From Intestinimonas sp. (lineage in GTDB: Bacteria > Bacillota > Clostridia > Oscillospirales > Oscillospiraceae): DNA of 64,000 nt. The notes under the pieces were generated by a model. The model searched no databases. It had not been told where the DNA came from and was given only the letters and a program-made list of their open reading frames with translations. Shown here piece after piece: positions 36,151 through 46,839 of this stretch; the stretch's first letter is position 1; each line of letters starts with the position of its first letter. The stretch lies in NCBI GenBank assembly GCA_022653075.1, contig JALCSB010000010.1, positions 1-64,000 on the forward strand, given 5' to 3'. The translations under genes were made by a program, and so were the position numbers.

Positions 36151-38004
36151 ATGAAAAAAAGACTGTTATCCGGCCTGCTGGCCGCCCTGATCCTAATCTC
36201 CCTCTTTCCCGCGGCGCTGGCGGTCGCCCCCAATGAAACGGACGCGGCCCAAGTGCTGGCCGCCCTGGATATCATGGTGGGGGATGAAAATGGAAACCTC
36301 CAGCTGGACCGCTCCGTCACACGGGCGGAATTTGTCAAGATGATCATGGCCACCTCCGGTGTCAGCGTCGGCAGTGTGACCGCCGTCTCGCCGTATCCGG
36401 ATGTTTCCCGCACCTATTGGGCCGCACCCTACGTGGAGGCCGCCGTCACCGCTGGCTATGTAACCGGCTATCTGGATGGTACGTTCCGCCCCGGCAACTC
36501 CATCACGCTGGCCGAGGCAGTGGTCATGTCCCTGCGGTTGCTCGGTTACTCCAGCAGCGACTTTTCCGGCGCGTATCCCGCCGGACAGATGGCTCTTTAC
36601 CGTACGCTGGAGCTAGACGAGGGTATCAGCGCCGGACAAAACGATGCCATTACCCGTCGGGACGCCATGTATCTGCTTTACAACCTGCTGACTGCGCAGA
36701 ACAAGTCCGGGCAGGTGTACCTCACCTCTCTGGGTTACTCCGCGCTCACTGCCTCCGGTGAAATCGACACGCTGGCCCTCATTAACGCCAAGATGGAAGG
36801 CCCCGTCGTCATGGGTTCCTCCGGCTGGCAAAGCAAAATTCCCTTTGACCTCACCGGAGCAAAGGTCGTGCGTGACGGCGTGACCAGTTCCTCCAGCGCA
36901 CTGACCCAGAGCGACGTAATCTACTGGTCCAAGTCCATGCGGACCCTCTGGGTCTACACGGACCGGAACACTGGCTCTATTGAGACCATCGCCCCGAACA
37001 CCGCCTCTCCCACCTCTGTTACCGTGGCGGGTAAAACATACGCTCTGGAAACCTCTTCCGCTGCCTGGGCTCTCTCCGATCTGGGCTCTTACCGTGTGGG
37101 TGACACCGTAACCCTGCTGATGGGCCGCGCCGGCGGCGTAGCCGCAGTAGTCTCTCCCACCCAATCCTCCGCCAGCGTGATCGGCATGATTACCGCCGTG
37201 GCCACTTCGACTTATACGGATGCCAAGGGCAAGGATTACACCGCCAATACCGTGACCGTTACCGCCACAGACGGAAACTCCTACTCTTACCGCAGCGACA
37301 AGACCAGTTGGAAAACCGGCACGCTGGTACGGGCCACGGTCTCAGGCAGCAGCGTACAACTGAGTGTACTTACCTCCGCGTCTCTTGCCGGCAGCGTAAA
37401 CACGGCGGGTACCAAACTGGGCAGCTATACCTTTGCCAGCGACGCGGAAATTCTGGACGTCTCCGGCAAAACGCAGGCAAAGCGCATCTATCCCAGCCGC
37501 TTGGCCGGCGTGAAGCTGACTGACCGTATGGTGAAGTATTACATGCTGAATAATCAGGGGGAAATCAGCCGCCTGATTCTGAGCGACGTCACCGGGGATC
37601 TGCACAGCTACGGCATGCTGACCGGGATTTCCGACTACTCCTACAGCATATCTGTAAGTGTAAAATATACCTACGATATCGGCGGAATATCCTCCACCCT
37701 GCTCTCTGATACACAGTACAATTCCGCTGAAATCGGCCCTGTGCAGATCAGGTACGACGAGGGCGCGGTGGACAATATCGTAGCGCTTACCGAGCTGAAA
37801 TCCATTACGATCAGCGGCAATTCCGCCCTCTGCGGCAACGCCTCCTATCCCCTCTCCGACACGGTAGCAGTCTACGAATGCAAAGACGGAGACTATTATC
37901 TGTCCACGCTCGCAGCGGTTTCCGGTGGTGACTATACTCTGACGGGCTGGTACGATAAGGAACCCTCTCAGGGCGGCTGTGTTCGTGTTATCATTGCGGA
38001 TTAA
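36151..38004 (+). CDS. S-layer homology (SLH) domain-containing secreted protein
   Basis: Signal peptide; YPDVSRTYWAAPYVEAAVTAGYVTGYLDGTFRPGNSITLAEAVVM SLH repeats. Confidence 0.88.
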   Translation: MKKRLLSGLLAALILISLFPAALAVAPNETDAAQVLAALDIMVGDENGNLQLDRSVTRAEFVKMIMATSGVSVGSVTAVSPYPDVSRTYWAAPYVEAAVTAGYVTGYLDGTFRPGNSITLAEAVVMSLRLLGYSSSDFSGAYPAGQMALYRTLELDEGISAGQNDAITRRDAMYLLYNLLTAQNKSGQVYLTSLGYSALTASGEIDTLALINAKMEGPVVMGSSGWQSKIPFDLTGAKVVRDGVTSSSSALTQSDVIYWSKSMRTLWVYTDRNTGSIETIAPNTASPTSVTVAGKTYALETSSAAWALSDLGSYRVGDTVTLLMGRAGGVAAVVSPTQSSASVIGMITAVATSTYTDAKGKDYTANTVTVTATDGNSYSYRSDKTSWKTGTLVRATVSGSSVQLSVLTSASLAGSVNTAGTKLGSYTFASDAEILDVSGKTQAKRIYPSRLAGVKLTDRMVKYYMLNNQGEISRLILSDVTGDLHSYGMLTGISDYSYSISVSVKYTYDIGGISSTLLSDTQYNSAEIGPVQIRYDEGAVDNIVALTELKSITISGNSALCGNASYPLSDTVAVYECKDGDYYLSTLAAVSGGDYTLTGWYDKEPSQGGCVRVIIAD

Positions 38005-38039
38005 CCTAAATTTTCCCTTTCAAATTTTTGTTTTGCTCT

Positions 38040-38076
38040 GTCCCTGCCGTTTGTTTTTAAACGGCAGGGACATTTT
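38040..38076 (+). terminator. Intrinsic terminator
   Basis: GTCCCTGCCGTTTgtttttAAACGGCAGGGACATTTTT. Confidence 0.85.
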
Positions 38077-38136
38077 TCATAAAAAGGCCCGGCAGGAGGC
38101 AAACTACCGTTAAATATCACGAAAGGACGTGCCGAC

Positions 38137-38586
38137 ATGGATATGTCGAATCAGGAATATAATCAATATGTCATGAACAAAGCAAAGCCCTCTCCGCTGT
38201 TTAAAGACCTTTGCTGGGCCTTTGTGGTGGGCGGCCTGATCTGCACGGCGGGACAGGGTCTGCGTAATTTTTATCAGTCCGTGGGGCTTTCCTCGGAGGA
38301 CGCGGGGACGGCCGTTTCCATCACGCTGATCTTTGCTACCGCCTTTTTGACCGGACTGGGGCTGTTTGACGACGTGGCCAAACGAGCCGGTGCCGGCACA
38401 TTGGTCCCCATTACCGGTTTTGCCAACGCCATGGTCTCGCCCGCGCTGGAGTTTAAAAGCGAGGGGCTTGTCACAGGTACCGGCGCCAAGCTTTTTACCG
38501 TCGCCGGACCGGTCCTGGTATTTGGGATCTCAGCCAGCATTATTTATGGCGTTATTCTGATCCTGTTTGGGCTGGTACCCGCGTAA
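38137..38586 (+). CDS. spoVAC: Stage V sporulation protein AC-like
   Basis: PSPLFKDLCWAFVVGGLICTAGQGL, FDDVAKRAGAGTLVPITGFANAMVSPALEFKSEG, GTGAKLFTVAGPVLVFG. Confidence 0.9.
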   Translation: MDMSNQEYNQYVMNKAKPSPLFKDLCWAFVVGGLICTAGQGLRNFYQSVGLSSEDAGTAVSITLIFATAFLTGLGLFDDVAKRAGAGTLVPITGFANAMVSPALEFKSEGLVTGTGAKLFTVAGPVLVFGISASIIYGVILILFGLVPA

Positions 38587-38700
38587 GAATATCTCGTCTC
38601 TTCCCCAAGTGGAAAGTGCGACGCACAAAAGCAGGGCGGCATGGATATTATTCCATACCGCCCTGCTTACCGTCACAAAACGCCTGCCCGGGTATTATCT

Positions 38701-39732
38701 TTATTTCGCAGAAATCATCGGGAAGAACCCGCTCAGGTCATTGCTCTTCATATAGCCTCGCTCCAGCCAGAAGGAGGCGGCCTGATTTGCCACATCCATT
38801 ACGTTCTGCTCGGTGGTTAGATCAGCAAACTCCGCGTTTTTATCCTGGCCATAGAACGTGATGCCCTCACAGCTGTCCTTGACGTCCTGTAAATCCAGGT
38901 CTAGACCATCCGCCATGATCTGGCAGCCCGCTTCATAGTTGGCATTCAGATAGTCAATCGCCATATTCCAGATCTCAGCCAGATCTTGATTGGCCTTGGG
39001 ATACTTCGCGGTAAAATTAGAGTTCACGGTCAGTACGTCCATAATGGCTTTGGGATAGTCAGCAGAGGATACCAGAACGTGACCGCCTTCCCGCTGGGAG
39101 CAGTTGCTCAACTGAGGCTCCCAGGTAACGGCCGCATCCACATTGCCTGCGATAAAGGCCTCTCCGGCCTCATCGTTGCCCATCTCCACAATATTGACGT
39201 CTTTTTCCGTAATATTGCTATCAGCCAGTACCTGCAGGAAAAAGAAATAAGAGGTAGCGGATTTATCCAGCGCCACCGTTTTGCCTTTCAGATCGTCCAC
39301 ACTCTGGATGTCGCCTGTGGCCACAAGACCATCGCCGCCTGTGGAGGCATCCATCGTACAAACATACTGCTCTGGCGCACCGGCATCATACTGGATGATA
39401 TCGCGGTCCAGTACCTGACCCAGCGCATCAATACTGCCCGATACCAGCGCAGAACCATAGGTGGATTCGTCCTCCATAATGATCAGATCCGCATCATAGC
39501 CATACGTTTCAAAATACCCCTGATCCTTGGCAATAAACAGGGGGGCATAGCCGACCCAAGTGCAAAAAGCGATCTTGATGGGGATGAGGTCTTCGCCCTT
39601 TCCGGCATCCGCGCCGGCCGTGGGGGCCTCGGAGGCGGAACTGTTGTCGGTGTTTGTTTTGCTGCCGCAGCCCGACAGCAGGGTGGCCAGCAGCGCCGCA
39701 GCGCTAAGCAGGGCAAGGATTCGTCTTTTCAT
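38701..39732 (-). CDS. ABC transporter substrate-binding lipoprotein (SsuA/TauA/NMT1-like)
   Basis: Lipobox LLSGCGSK; IKIAFCTWVGYAPLFIAKDQGYFETYGYDADLIIMEDEST. Confidence 0.9.
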   Translation of the reverse strand: MKRRILALLSAAALLATLLSGCGSKTNTDNSSASEAPTAGADAGKGEDLIPIKIAFCTWVGYAPLFIAKDQGYFETYGYDADLIIMEDESTYGSALVSGSIDALGQVLDRDIIQYDAGAPEQYVCTMDASTGGDGLVATGDIQSVDDLKGKTVALDKSATSYFFFLQVLADSNITEKDVNIVEMGNDEAGEAFIAGNVDAAVTWEPQLSNCSQREGGHVLVSSADYPKAIMDVLTVNSNFTAKYPKANQDLAEIWNMAIDYLNANYEAGCQIMADGLDLDLQDVKDSCEGITFYGQDKNAEFADLTTEQNVMDVANQAASFWLERGYMKSNDLSGFFPMISAK

Positions 39733-39756
39733 TTCTATTCTCCTCCAGTTTTTTTC

Positions 39757-40551
39757 TTACCGATCCATGGCGGCATCCTGGCTCTCTTGCCAAAGCATAT
39801 CCATAATCTTCTTTTTTAGCTTCAGAAATTCCGGATTGATCAGGATGTTATGATTCCGCTCGCCTTCAATCTTCACCTCCAGCACTGCGCGGACTGTGCC
39901 GGGGCGGCGCGACATAACATAAATGCGGTTGGCCAGCAGAATTGCCTCGTCGATGTCATGGGTAATAAACAGAATGGTATTTTTTGTCTCCCGGCTGACA
40001 CGAGCCAGAAGCTCCTGCATCACTACGCGGGTCTGCGCGTCCAGTGCGCCGAATGGTTCGTCCATCAGCAGCACCTCCGGCCGGGCGGCCAGCGTCCGGG
40101 CAATGGCGACCCGCTGCTTCATACCGCCGGAAAGTTGGTTCGGCAGCGCGTTTTCAAAGCCCTCCAACCCCACAAGCCGTAAGTATTCCTGTGCGGCTTT
40201 GGCCCGCGTTCCCGCATCCACGCCCTGCATCTTCAGGCCAAATTCCACATTTTTTCGGACGGTCAGCCAGGGGAACAGACTATACCCCTGAAAAACCATT
40301 CCCCGGTCCGCGCCTGGTCCCGTGACCTCCCTGCCTTCAATCGTCACGCTGCCGGAGGTAGCCGTCTCCAGCCCCCCGATAATATTCAGCAGCGTGGACT
40401 TTCCGCAACCAGACGGGCCGACCATGACAACAAACTCCGCTTCCCCGATACTCAGGCTGATATCACGAAGCGCCGTCACGTCAGGATCTTTCTTTGTTTT
40501 CCCGGAAAATATCTTGTTCAGGTTCGAGACCTGCAGTTTAGTTTCCGCCAT
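39757..40551 (-). CDS. ABC transporter ATP-binding protein (SsuB/TauB-like)
   Basis: [54 protein letters not shown]. Confidence 0.93.
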   Translation of the reverse strand: MAETKLQVSNLNKIFSGKTKKDPDVTALRDISLSIGEAEFVVMVGPSGCGKSTLLNIIGGLETATSGSVTIEGREVTGPGADRGMVFQGYSLFPWLTVRKNVEFGLKMQGVDAGTRAKAAQEYLRLVGLEGFENALPNQLSGGMKQRVAIARTLAARPEVLLMDEPFGALDAQTRVVMQELLARVSRETKNTILFITHDIDEAILLANRIYVMSRRPGTVRAVLEVKIEGERNHNILINPEFLKLKKKIMDMLWQESQDAAMDR

Positions 40552-40552
40552 C

Positions 40553-41356
40553 TCAGTCACCCAGCCTTTCATGCCAAGGTACGATAACCGATGTCAGCAG
40601 CTTGACGGTAAAATCCGTAATCAGGCCGATAATACCAATGGTAATCAAACCGGAAAAGATTACATCTGTCGCCAGAAAGCGCTGAGATTTTAAGATGATG
40701 TACCCCAAGCCATTGCTGGCCGCCACCATCTCGGCCACCACCAGATAGGTCCACGCCCATCCAATTGTCAGGCGGAAATCGTCCATTAATCCGGGCAGCG
40801 ATGCGGGGAAAATGACTTCTTTATAGACCTGCCAGCGGCTGGCACCCAGCGTACGGGCGGCATTGATCATATTTTTATCCACAGAGGAGACCGTATCACA
40901 GACCATCAGCACCAATTGAAAAAAAGTTCCCAGCCAGATAATGACGTATTTCTGCGTCTCATCAATGCCAAGATATAAAATCGTCAGCGGAACCAGCGCC
41001 ACCACAGGGAGATAGCGGGCAAACTCAATGATCGGCTGGATAATTGCACTGAACGCCTTAGAGCGGGCCATCACCATCCCCATGGGAAGCGCGACCACGG
41101 CCGACCAGAACCAGCCAACCATAACCCGCTTGACCGACATCCAGCAATTCATCCACAGCGAGCCATCCCTGGCCATTTCCACAGTTGTTTGAATCACTTG
41201 CGTGGGCGAAGGCATAAAAATCTTATTGACCATACCTCCATAAGTAGCGATGCACCACAGCGCAAGGATGGCACAGAAGGAAATGACGGACATGGTCCGA
41301 TATGCCATGTGCCGCCTGGATATCCGCACTTTTTCCCGCTTGCTTTCTTCCGTCAT
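40553..41356 (-). CDS. ABC transporter permease (SsuC/TauC-like)
   Basis: [60 protein letters not shown]. Confidence 0.93.
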   Translation of the reverse strand: MTEESKREKVRISRRHMAYRTMSVISFCAILALWCIATYGGMVNKIFMPSPTQVIQTTVEMARDGSLWMNCWMSVKRVMVGWFWSAVVALPMGMVMARSKAFSAIIQPIIEFARYLPVVALVPLTILYLGIDETQKYVIIWLGTFFQLVLMVCDTVSSVDKNMINAARTLGASRWQVYKEVIFPASLPGLMDDFRLTIGWAWTYLVVAEMVAASNGLGYIILKSQRFLATDVIFSGLITIGIIGLITDFTVKLLTSVIVPWHERLGD

Positions 41357-41548
41357 ATGACACCTCGGTTTATTTCATTATCGCTTTAATATGGTAGCGT
41401 ACTAGAAACAACGGGAGCATTATATCACAGCACGCCAGCACTTGCAAAGCTTTCCCGCGCTAATTTGCAAAATTTCTTGGAATCCTCTTAAACTTCTACA
41501 TTTTGGGCTGGTTGTTTGTACGAAATGTGTAAGCTTCATGGCGAATAA

Positions 41549-41584
41549 AAAGCTCTGTGATCCATGCATGGATCACAGAGCTTT
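41549..41584. terminator. 36-bp perfect palindrome acting as terminator of the CarD-like gene
   Basis: AAAGCTCTGTGATCCATGCATGGATCACAGAGCTTT, T-rich on the minus-strand side. Confidence 0.75.
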
Positions 41585-41588
41585 CCGC

Positions 41589-42125
41589 TTAAACATTTAT
41601 GGTAGTTTCGCTTTTCTTCTCCAAAGCGGCCATTTTTTTCCGAATGTACCCCTCTACTTTTTCCAGGGGGATGTCCAAAGCCACAGACAACTCTCCGTAC
41701 AGCAGATCTTCCGCCCGTTTCTTGTACTTTTGGTCGGTCTGGCCTGGTTTTTTCCCCCGGTGGATATAATTCCGGTTCTTCGCGTAGACCGTTTTAATAA
41801 GCTGCAACAGATCCTCGCAGGTATGGGTCTGCAGCACGGCCTGATAGTGCTCGTTCAGGGTACGCTGATTGCTGCTGTCGCAGATGTCCTCCTGAATCAG
41901 CGGAATCCGGTCAATCAGTCGGTCGGCCTCCTCGCGTGAAATGACCGGGCGCATAAACACCGACGTATCCACAGGAATGTAGATATTGCCAGTCCCGTAG
42001 ACCGGTGACAGTGTGTAGTACAGCCGGTCCCGGTCCGCCCCGCCGATGTTTTTCGGCGGGCCGACTTCCTCGACCCGGCACACTCCCGTGTTTCCATAAA
42101 TGATAAGGTCGCCTTTCTGAAACAT
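41589..42125 (-). CDS. CarD/CdnL family transcriptional regulator
   Basis: MFQKGDLIIYGNTGVCRVEEVGPPKN...YYTLSPVYGTGNIYIPVDTSVFMRPVIS. Confidence 0.9.
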   Translation of the reverse strand: MFQKGDLIIYGNTGVCRVEEVGPPKNIGGADRDRLYYTLSPVYGTGNIYIPVDTSVFMRPVISREEADRLIDRIPLIQEDICDSSNQRTLNEHYQAVLQTHTCEDLLQLIKTVYAKNRNYIHRGKKPGQTDQKYKKRAEDLLYGELSVALDIPLEKVEGYIRKKMAALEKKSETTINV

Positions 42126-42312
42126 TTTCTTTCCCTCCACATCGCCAGGACTAAACACAACGCGCGGCTCCGGTAACCGGGCTTACCTTCCGCATAGCCT
42201 ACTTTTAATATTTTAGCACATTTCTTCCCACAATGTAAGTCAAATTTTTAGTTTTTAAAAATTTTCTGTCTGTTCCATACATTTTACAGCTATTCCCGGC
42301 CCGCAGATCAGA

Positions 42313-42341
42313 TTGCTTTTTTGTGTTTTCTCCTTTATAAT
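42313..42341 (+). promoter_or_regulatory. Sigma-A-type promoter
   Basis: TTGCTT-17-TATAAT upstream of the aminotransferase gene. Confidence 0.65.
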
Positions 42342-42407
42342 AGAAAAAATGCGGTCCGGGTGCGGTACTTCTTGCCTCGCAACCATTTGTAGAGGAGGTC
42401 CTCCCAC

Positions 42408-43583
42408 ATGTTTGAGCATTCCGTTGCACACCGTATGAGTCTTCTGCATACCGAGTCCGCCTTCGGCATTATGGCCCATGCCAACGCGCTGGAGGCACAA
42501 GGGAAACGTATCATTCACATGGAAATTGGGCAGCCCGATTTCAAAACGCCGCGCAATATCATTGAAGCGGCTTATCGCGCCATGAACAGTGGCTACACCG
42601 GTTATACTCCCACACCTGGCCTGCCGGTCCTGCGTAATGCCATCGCTGACTACGCCCGCCGCTGGAAACAAATTGATACGTCGCCGGAGGAAATCGTGGT
42701 GGTGCCTGGCGGTAAGCCTGTCATGTTTTACACCATGCTGATGCTCATTGAGCCGGGAGACGAGGTCATCTATCCCAATCCCAGTTTTCCTATCTATGAA
42801 AGTTGCATCAAATTCGCGGGCGGCGTACCAGTCCCCCTGCCGCTCACGGCGGAAAACGGATTCCGGCTGGATGTGAACCGACTGCGCGCCCTCATCACTC
42901 CCAAAACCAAGCTGGTACTCATTAACAGCCCCTCCAACCCGACCGGCGGCGTATTTACGCCGGAGGATATTCAGTCTCTCGCCGACGCGCTCCGCCCGCA
43001 TCCGGATATTTTCATTCTTTCCGATGAAATTTATGATCGTTTGGTGTTTGGGAAAAAGCCACCCTCCATCGCCTCTCTGCCCGGCATGAAGGACCGGACC
43101 ATCATTTTGGACGGCTTCTCCAAAACCTACTCCATGACCGGCTGGCGTCTGGGCTACGGCATTCTGCACCCGGACCTGGCTAAGCACATGGAGATGCTGA
43201 TGGTAAACTCCAACTCCTGCGCCGCCGCCTTTACGCAGATGGCCGCGGTGGAAGCGCTTACCGGACCTCAGAACTCGGTGGAGACGATGAAGCGCGCGTT
43301 CCGGGAGCGCCGGGACTATCTCGTGGCCGCGCTGAACGGCATCCCCGGTATCACCTGCTGTATGCCCCAGGGTGCGTTTTATGCTTTCCCCGATATCTCC
43401 TCATTTGGGCTGGACTGCAAAACCTTCTGCGACAGGCTGCTGGAGGAAGCTGGTGTAGCCGCCGCATGGGGTACCTCCTTCGGCGCATATGGTGAGGGGT
43501 ATCTGCGGCTTTCCTATGCCACCTCGCTGGAAAATATCCGAGAGGCGGTCCGCCGCATTGGGGACTTCACCGCCCGACTGTAA
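42408..43583 (+). CDS. Class I/II PLP-dependent aminotransferase
   Basis: YTPTPGLPVLRNAIADY, LINSPSNPTGGVF, SDEIYDRLVFG, DGFSKTYSMTGWRLGYG. Confidence 0.94.
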   Translation: MFEHSVAHRMSLLHTESAFGIMAHANALEAQGKRIIHMEIGQPDFKTPRNIIEAAYRAMNSGYTGYTPTPGLPVLRNAIADYARRWKQIDTSPEEIVVVPGGKPVMFYTMLMLIEPGDEVIYPNPSFPIYESCIKFAGGVPVPLPLTAENGFRLDVNRLRALITPKTKLVLINSPSNPTGGVFTPEDIQSLADALRPHPDIFILSDEIYDRLVFGKKPPSIASLPGMKDRTIILDGFSKTYSMTGWRLGYGILHPDLAKHMEMLMVNSNSCAAAFTQMAAVEALTGPQNSVETMKRAFRERRDYLVAALNGIPGITCCMPQGAFYAFPDISSFGLDCKTFCDRLLEEAGVAAAWGTSFGAYGEGYLRLSYATSLENIREAVRRIGDFTARL

Positions 43584-43688
43584 CCTTCCCATGCAAACTT
43601 CACAAATCTTTAAGAACGCCTTTTCCCATTATGTGCTAGAATGGGTCCATGAACGGTTGTTTTCGGAAAAATCTGGAGGGGTGACGTT

Positions 43689-44177
43689 TTGGACCTGATT
43701 CAGCAATGGCTGACGGAAAGTCAGCTTGGAAAGCTTATCTTTACCTCGCTGGTTTCCATGCTGCCCGTGGTGGAGCTGCGCGGAGGCATCCCCTTTGCGG
43801 CTGGGCTGGGTCTGGGATTCTGGCCAGCCTACCTTGCCAGCGTTGTGGGAAATCTGCTCCCTATCCCGTTCATCATCGTCTACATTCGCCGTATTCTCCA
43901 GTGGCTGCGGGCGAAAAGCATCCGTTTGAATCATATGGTTTCCATGCTGGAACACCGTGCCCATCTAAAGGGGCGCAAGGTGACCAAATACCGCTGGCTG
44001 GGCCTTTTGATTCTGGTGGCTATTCCTCTGCCCGGCACCGGTGCTTGGACGGGCGCGCTGGTGGCCGCGTTTCTGGATATACGCCTTCGAACCGCTTTTC
44101 CCGTAATTACCGCAGGCGTGCTGGCAGCCGGCGCAGCCGTATCCGCCCTCACATTCGGCGTCGCCGCGCTGTTCTGA
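43689..44177 (+). CDS. Small multidrug export-related membrane protein (COG2426)
   Basis: LVSMLPVVELRGGIPFAAGLGLGFWPAYLASVVGNLLPIPFIIVYIRRIL; LVAIPLPGTGAWTGALVAAFLDIRLRTAFPVI. Confidence 0.85.
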   Translation: MDLIQQWLTESQLGKLIFTSLVSMLPVVELRGGIPFAAGLGLGFWPAYLASVVGNLLPIPFIIVYIRRILQWLRAKSIRLNHMVSMLEHRAHLKGRKVTKYRWLGLLILVAIPLPGTGAWTGALVAAFLDIRLRTAFPVITAGVLAAGAAVSALTFGVAALF

Positions 44178-44226
44178 GTCACCCGCAGCCCGCCGGGGGC
44201 ATAGGATGGCGCGGAGGTGGGGAATT

Positions 44227-44553
44227 ATGCTGCGGGATTGTGTACAAATCGTATTATCCCTGCTGGCGGTCTTTGGTCTGTTCTCTTTGGGCTGGCTGCT
44301 GTTTGGGCGGCTGCTAGCACCGTCCGTCTGGACGTCGCCGGTTTTTGCCGTAATCCCTGCGCGGGGAAACGGCGTATCGTTGGAGCAGACGGTAAAGGGA
44401 CTGCTGTGGCTGCGTGCGGGAAACCTTCAGCGCTATACTATTCTGATCGCTGACTACGGTCTGGACGCGGAAGGCCGTACGGTCGCGGATCTTCTGGCCG
44501 CAGACCATCCGGGTGTGGCGGTATGCGACGGGTTCGACCTGCCCCTTCACTGA
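44227..44553 (+). CDS. Hypothetical protein with N-terminal TM segment
   Basis: Intact ORF with GGAGG RBS, directly upstream of recD2-like gene. Confidence 0.6.
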   Translation: MLRDCVQIVLSLLAVFGLFSLGWLLFGRLLAPSVWTSPVFAVIPARGNGVSLEQTVKGLLWLRAGNLQRYTILIADYGLDAEGRTVADLLAADHPGVAVCDGFDLPLH

Positions 44554-46797
44554 ATGATACAGACAAAGGATGTGACTCAGAGCTTGGAGCATGCAGAGGA
44601 ACTAATTTCAATGGAGGGTACCGTAGACTCTGTCATTTTTCGGAACGAGGAAAACGGCTACACCGTTCTGCGGCTGGATACCGGTGGGAACGAACCGGCG
44701 ACCGTGGTGGGCTGCATGCCTGGTACTGCACCCGGAGAGGGGCTTCAGGTTCAAGGGTACTGGAGCCGGCATAGCTCCTATGGCGCTCAGTTTAAAGCGG
44801 AAGTCATCCAGCGGAGCATCCCCCGGGGAAAAAAGGCTGTTTTTGACTATCTGGCCTCCGGCGCCATCCGGGGTATCGGCGCCGCCACCGCCCGCCGTTT
44901 GGTGGACGAATTCGGGGATGACCTTTTTCGCATTCTGGAAGAGGAACCGGAGTCACTGTCCCGCCTCAAGGGTATTACCCGAAAGCGGGCCGCACAGATC
45001 GGTGAATCCTTCCGCCAACAGATGGGAATGCGGCGGCTGCTGGAATTTTTATCGACCCACTCCTTGCCCCTTCAATTGGGTATGCCGCTCTACCGTCAGT
45101 ACGGAAATCGGGCGCTGGAGGTTCTGCGGGAAAATCCTTATCTTCTGCTGGGCGAGGAGCTGGGCGTACCTTTCTCCACTGCCGATGAACTGGCCCTTTC
45201 CCTCGGCATGGAGGGAGACGATCCTCAGCGTATTGAAGCCGCCCTGCTGTTCGAGCTGACCCACAACCTGAATAATGGACATGCCTTTCTGCCCCGGCGC
45301 AAGCTGATTCCCGCCACCGCTCAGCTCATCGGTGTGGAGGGCGAGTGCCTGGAAGATGGGTTGGAAGTCCTGCTGGAGCAGGGCTATGTGGTGGAGGAAA
45401 CCGTGGCCGGCGAGGATGCCTGCTATCTGTCTGCCCTGCACACGGCGGAAGTCTATGTCGCCTTCCGTCTGGGAGAAATGAGCGACCATGAGTTAAATCC
45501 GCCCCCCGGGCTGGACCGGCTTATCTCCCGGATTGAGCGGGAACAGGGCATCACCTATGCCCCTCAGCAGCGCAGCGCCGTGACCACGGCCGCCCGGCGT
45601 CAGGTTATGCTGCTGACCGGCGGACCGGGTACCGGCAAGACCACCTCCCTGCGGGGTGTGTTGGCTCTGTTTGATGCACTGGGACTGGAAACCGCACTGG
45701 CGGCCCCCACCGGCAGGGCGGCCAAGCGCCTGAGCGAAACCTGCGGAGCCGAGGCCTTCACCATTCACCGCCTGTTGGAAACCCAGTTTGACAATCATAC
45801 CGGCCAACTGGTTTTTTCCCATGACGAAAGCGACCCGCTGACTGCAGACGCCGTCATTGTGGACGAGACTTCAATGGTGGATATCGTGCTGATGCGAGCG
45901 CTGCTGGCCGCCCTGCGGGGCGATTGCCGGCTGGTTCTGGTTGGGGACCCGGATCAGCTCCCCTCCGTAGGGCCGGGCAACCTGCTCTCCGACCTGCTGC
46001 GCAGCGGCCGAGTCCCCACCGTGCGGCTCACCGAAATATTTCGTCAGGCTGCTCAGAGCGCCATCATCATGAATGCCCATTCCATTAATCGGGGGCAGCT
46101 TCCGGATCTGAGGAAAAACGATTCTGACTTTTTCTTTCTGCGTCGCCGGGACTCTCAGCGGCTGGTGGATACGATTGTGGAATTGGTCGCCCAGCGGCTG
46201 CCCCGGAACATGGACATCCCCTCCGACCAAATTCAGGTTCTCTCCCCCACCCGCAGGCGTCAAACCGGCACCGCCGCGCTCAATGAAGCGCTACAGGCCG
46301 CGCTGAATCCGGCCGCGCCGGACAAGCCGGAGCGGCGCTTCGGCTCCTATGTATTCCGTCTGGGCGATCGGGTGATGCAGGTGAAAAATAACTACGATAT
46401 TCTGTGGAAAAACAGCTCCGGTTCCGGCGCGGGCATGGGTATCTTCAACGGGGATATCGGACGGATTTCCGCCGTTGACCCGCGGGCCGAAACCATCACT
46501 GTGGATTTTGAGGGACGCACCGCTGAGTATAGTACCGATATGCTGGGGGAATTGGAGCCAGCCTATGCCATGACAGTACACAAAGCACAGGGCAGCGAAT
46601 ACCGAGCGGTCATTCTGGCGGCTCTGGACGGTGCGCCCATGCTGCTGACCCGTGGAGTCCTGTACACCGCCGTAACCCGCGCGCGGGAGCTGTTCATCGC
46701 CGTAGGTGAGGAGGCTGTGCTGGCCCGCATGGTGGCCAACGACCGGCAGCAGCGGCGCTATTCCGGTCTGCGGGCACGGCTGACTCAATACGGATAA
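44554..46797 (+). CDS. recD2: ATP-dependent RecD2-like DNA helicase
   Basis: MLLTGGPGTGKTTSLRGVL, VDETSMVDIVLMRALLAAL, VGDPDQLPSVGPGNLLSDLL, AMTVHKAQGSEYRAVI. Confidence 0.95.
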   Translation: MIQTKDVTQSLEHAEELISMEGTVDSVIFRNEENGYTVLRLDTGGNEPATVVGCMPGTAPGEGLQVQGYWSRHSSYGAQFKAEVIQRSIPRGKKAVFDYLASGAIRGIGAATARRLVDEFGDDLFRILEEEPESLSRLKGITRKRAAQIGESFRQQMGMRRLLEFLSTHSLPLQLGMPLYRQYGNRALEVLRENPYLLLGEELGVPFSTADELALSLGMEGDDPQRIEAALLFELTHNLNNGHAFLPRRKLIPATAQLIGVEGECLEDGLEVLLEQGYVVEETVAGEDACYLSALHTAEVYVAFRLGEMSDHELNPPPGLDRLISRIEREQGITYAPQQRSAVTTAARRQVMLLTGGPGTGKTTSLRGVLALFDALGLETALAAPTGRAAKRLSETCGAEAFTIHRLLETQFDNHTGQLVFSHDESDPLTADAVIVDETSMVDIVLMRALLAALRGDCRLVLVGDPDQLPSVGPGNLLSDLLRSGRVPTVRLTEIFRQAAQSAIIMNAHSINRGQLPDLRKNDSDFFFLRRRDSQRLVDTIVELVAQRLPRNMDIPSDQIQVLSPTRRRQTGTAALNEALQAALNPAAPDKPERRFGSYVFRLGDRVMQVKNNYDILWKNSSGSGAGMGIFNGDIGRISAVDPRAETITVDFEGRTAEYSTDMLGELEPAYAMTVHKAQGSEYRAVILAALDGAPMLLTRGVLYTAVTRARELFIAVGEEAVLARMVANDRQQRRYSGLRARLTQYG

Positions 46798-46839
46798 ATT
46801 TGATGTAGGCGGTGTTATATTTGATTCGAAATATACATT

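Noticed and set aside
42255-43187. 310-aa minus-strand ORF
   Set aside because: Antisense to the aminotransferase gene.
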